Shown here in pieces: positions 62,370 to 64,000 of a DNA stretch of 64,000 bases (position 1 is its first letter; each line of letters opens with the position of its first letter). Origin of the DNA: Ramlibacter tataouinensis TTB310 (GTDB lineage: Bacteria; Pseudomonadota; Gammaproteobacteria; Burkholderiales; Burkholderiaceae_C); contig NC_015677.1 of assembly GCF_000215705.1 (NCBI RefSeq), positions 2,864,001 to 2,928,000 on the forward strand, written 5' to 3'. The notes beneath the pieces were generated by a model. It had not been told where the DNA came from. It was given only the letters and a program-made list of their open reading frames with translations, and did no database searches. A program made the translations under genes and the position numbers.

Positions 62370-62684
62370 ATGGCCTTCCGCACCTTGCTGTACCGGTACT
62401 TCTTCTTCGGATGGCTCTTCAAGGACGTCAGCCGCGGCAACCTGCTCGAACGCGCCGCGGCCTGGCGCCACAACCAGGCCCAGGCCCACTGGCTCCCCAC
62501 GTACATGCGCCGCTGGCTGGGCTGCGGCCTGCTGCTGTACGGGCTGGGCGGCGCCGTCGAGTGGCTGCTGGGCTCGCCCGGCCTGTCGGCCTTCTTCTAC
62601 GTGCCCAGCGCCCTGAGCGTGCCGGTCAACGCGGTGATCGGCGCCGTCTGGCTGGGGCTCAAGGCCTTGCCCGGTCCGTTCTGA
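62370..62684 (+). CDS. small membrane protein
   Basis: A 104-residue protein, MAFRTLLYRYFFFGWLFKDV then SRGNLLERAAAWRHNQAQAH, two hydrophobic segments (about 46-66 and 74-100) and a short tail. No family recognised, though similar small Comamonadaceae membrane proteins are familiar. ATG 62370 is preferred because the first 32 residues of the longer frame from 62274 are low complexity; neither start has an ideal ribosome site. Confidence 0.62.
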   Translation: MAFRTLLYRYFFFGWLFKDVSRGNLLERAAAWRHNQAQAHWLPTYMRRWLGCGLLLYGLGGAVEWLLGSPGLSAFFYVPSALSVPVNAVIGAVWLGLKALPGPF

Positions 62685-62823
62685 GCCTGGGCGCGTACGG
62701 CCGCGCAGGACTGCTTCCTACAGCCGGGCTGTTGGCCTTTGCGAACAATGGAATGACCGCTCCCGTGGCGCGCCGGCTCAGGCCCCGCCCGCGGGTTTCC
62801 AAAGTCCCATCGGGAGAGCCATC

Positions 62824-63117
62824 ATGCTGAAGACCACCACCCTCGCCGCCGCCCTCGTGTCGCTGGCTGCCGCCGGCCTGGCCGGCTGCGACGTGCAGAA
62901 GACCCAGGAAGGCAACGTCACGGTGCCCAAGTACGAGGTGGAGAAGACCCAGTCCGGCAACGTCACCCTGCCCGGGTACAAGGTCACGCCGCCCGACGTG
63001 CAGGTTTCGACCACCGAGAAGAGCGTCACCGTGCCCAACGTGGACGTGAACGTGAAGAAGGAAGAAAAGAAGATCGAGGTGCCCACCGTCCAGGTGAAGC
63101 CGGCGCCCGACCGCTGA
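62824..63117 (+). CDS. small repeat-containing lipoprotein
   Basis: A 97-residue predicted lipoprotein. The signal peptide ends at LAGC (Cys22). Two short related units follow, VQKTQEGNVTVPKYEVE and EKTQSGNVTLPGYKV, and then a beta-type region rich in Val and Lys (VNVKKEEKKIEVPTVQVKPA). GGGAGA precedes ATG 62824. The repeated KTQxGNVTxPxY motif suggests a beta-solenoid or hairpin binding surface. Function unknown. Confidence 0.75.
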   Translation: MLKTTTLAAALVSLAAAGLAGCDVQKTQEGNVTVPKYEVEKTQSGNVTLPGYKVTPPDVQVSTTEKSVTVPNVDVNVKKEEKKIEVPTVQVKPAPDR

Positions 63118-63249
63118 TCACAGGGCGCCAATGACCGGCGCCGCGGGCCGACACGCGACCGACACGCAACTTTGCACTAGGTCGCCGGCCGTTAGCGCCG
63201 CGTTCAACTCGGCGGCGGACACTGCAGTCTCCACGACAAGGAGCTGCAC

Positions 63250-63666
63250 ATGAAATCCACCGTCCTCCTGAGCGCCATCGCCGCGGCCGCGCTGGGCTTC
63301 AGCCCGCTGGCCGCGGCCCAGGGCCCCGGCCGCGCCGGCTGGGGCGCCGAGCGCCAGGACGCGCAGCGCGAGCTGCGCGAGGCCCGGCGCGACGTGCGCG
63401 AAGCCCGGCGCGACCTGCGCGAGGCGCGGGACGACCGCCGTGATGCCCGCCAGGATGCCCGGCGCCTGGCCGCACGGGAGGCGCGCTTCCACCGCGGCGG
63501 CTACCTGCCCCATGAGTACCGGCAGCGGCACCACGTGGTGCACGACTGGCACGCGCGGCGGCTGTACGCGCCCCCGCGGGGCCACCAGTGGGTGCAGGTG
63601 AACGGCGACTACGCGCTGGTGGCGGTGGCCAGCGGCCTCATCGCCCAGCTGCTGCTCGGCCGCTGA
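63250..63666 (+). CDS. RcnB-family periplasmic protein
   Basis: A 138-residue exported protein. The signal peptide (MKSTVLLSAIAAAALGFSPLAAAQ) precedes a strongly charged Arg/Asp/Glu/Ala helix of repeated EARRDxREARRD units (about 35-80). An RcnB-type domain follows: RGGYLPHEYRQRHHVVHDWH and RRLYAPPRGHQWVQVNGDYA. RcnB of E. coli is linked to nickel/cobalt homeostasis, but most relatives are uncharacterised. AAGGAG at 63238-63243 sets ATG 63250. Confidence 0.85.
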   Translation: MKSTVLLSAIAAAALGFSPLAAAQGPGRAGWGAERQDAQRELREARRDVREARRDLREARDDRRDARQDARRLAAREARFHRGGYLPHEYRQRHHVVHDWHARRLYAPPRGHQWVQVNGDYALVAVASGLIAQLLLGR

Positions 63667-63692
63667 GCCTTAGAGGCAGCGCGACCGCCTGG

Positions 63693-64000
63693 CTACACGG
63701 CGGCCAGCGCGGGGGTCACCGCCGCGCGGGTCAGGCCCAGGCGCTCGGGCGAGATGTACTGCTGCCGGTAGTGCTCGAACGGCAGGCTGTCGCCCGCCTC
63801 GATCTCGCGCTGGTGCCGCAGCGATTCGCGGCTGAGCATGGCGTAGTGCGCCTGCTGCGCGCCGCCGAAGGGCAGCGCCAGCAGCTTCATGCGCGTGTGC
63901 TGCGAATGCGCCAGCGTGAAGTCCAGGAAGGAGTTGCCGAAGTCCTGCTGCATCACGGCCAGCACGCGGGCCGAAGGCAGCAGGTCGGGCTGCTCCACCA
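63693..64000 (-). CDS. gshA: glutamate-cysteine ligase, C-terminal fragment at window edge
   Basis: The window ends inside this gene; only the last 102 or so codons are visible. LLPSARVLAVMQQDFGNSFL, FTLAHSQHTRMKLLALPFGG and LRHQREIEAGDSLPFEHYRQ match the C-terminal part of proteobacterial GshA, including the EIEAGDSLPF block seen in E. coli (EMEAADTEPF-like). GshA makes gamma-glutamylcysteine, the first step of glutathione synthesis. No end of the family core is missing at the stop; the N-terminus lies beyond 64000. Confidence 0.78.
   Translation of the reverse strand, partial: VEQPDLLPSARVLAVMQQDFGNSFLDFTLAHSQHTRMKLLALPFGGAQQAHYAMLSRESLRHQREIEAGDSLPFEHYRQQYISPERLGLTRAAVTPALAAV

Overview
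The window is very GC-rich chromosomal DNA with tightly packed genes, four-base ATGA overlaps, GTG and TTG starts and strong third-position GC. Gene content points to a betaproteobacterium of the order Burkholderiales, probably Comamonadaceae (Ramlibacter/Variovorax-like). The main markers are a Bug-type solute receptor, the DUF3348/DUF802/OmpA/DUF2894 gene set, RcnB-like and glycine-zipper proteins, and many small Comamonadaceae-type hypothetical genes. No rRNA, tRNA, CRISPR array, prophage or insertion sequence was seen.

Layout. 1-6.3 kb: DUF2306 membrane protein, a LytS/LytR-type two-component pair, a PoxB-like ThDP enzyme, a DUF3455 lipoprotein, a possible small RNA ending in a strong terminator, and a proline/tyrosine-repeat exported protein. 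6.4-12.6 kb: glnS, then a visibly AT-richer foreign-looking gene (8250-9371), a GlpM-like protein, an exported SAM-methyltransferase-like protein, a glycine-zipper protein and a lipoprotein SDR. 12.8-16.1 kb: four overlapping genes (DUF3348, a MotA/ExbB-like DUF802 channel with a long helical tail, a MotB/OmpA-like protein, DUF2894) that look like an ion-driven envelope motor of unknown purpose. 16.1-26.9 kb: BON protein, DUF938 protein, a LysR-controlled hydroxy-acid cluster (Bug receptor, GarR-like dehydrogenase, FMN hydroxy-acid oxidase, RraA-like aldolase), a hybrid histidine kinase, dbpA and small proteins. 27-28.7 kb: DUF1294 protein and pncB.

28.8-43.7 kb is the most coherent block. 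A MocR/TauR-type regulator diverges from thirteen co-directional genes: two SsuC/TauC-like permeases, an N-acyl-D-amino-acid-deacylase-like amidohydrolase, the ATPase, two tandem paralogous binding proteins, an HpsN/HisD-like dehydrogenase, a DegT-type aminotransferase, a CuyA-like PLP lyase, an SDR, a zinc alcohol dehydrogenase, a YeiH/CuyZ-like exporter and an Asp/Glu-type racemase. Read together they suggest import of a C3 organosulfonate (dihydroxypropanesulfonate, sulfolactate or an N-acylated/D-cysteate-type compound), conversion to L-cysteate, desulfonation to pyruvate, ammonia and sulfite, and sulfite export.

43.8-64 kb is accessory and housekeeping: two MFS transporters, an ArsR regulator, a class V aminotransferase, an intact class A beta-lactamase, a TerB-like protein, an HTH-MNT/HEPN toxin-antitoxin-like pair, a tandem array of about 64-bp hairpin-forming units, a CvpA-CAP fusion, a Tat-signal SDR, an ion channel, AraC regulator, a B3/B4-domain protein, a possibly core-deleted Mrr-type protein, a second exported methyltransferase-like protein, TspO, an inverted-repeat-bounded non-coding element, small envelope proteins, and the C-terminal end of gshA at the window edge.
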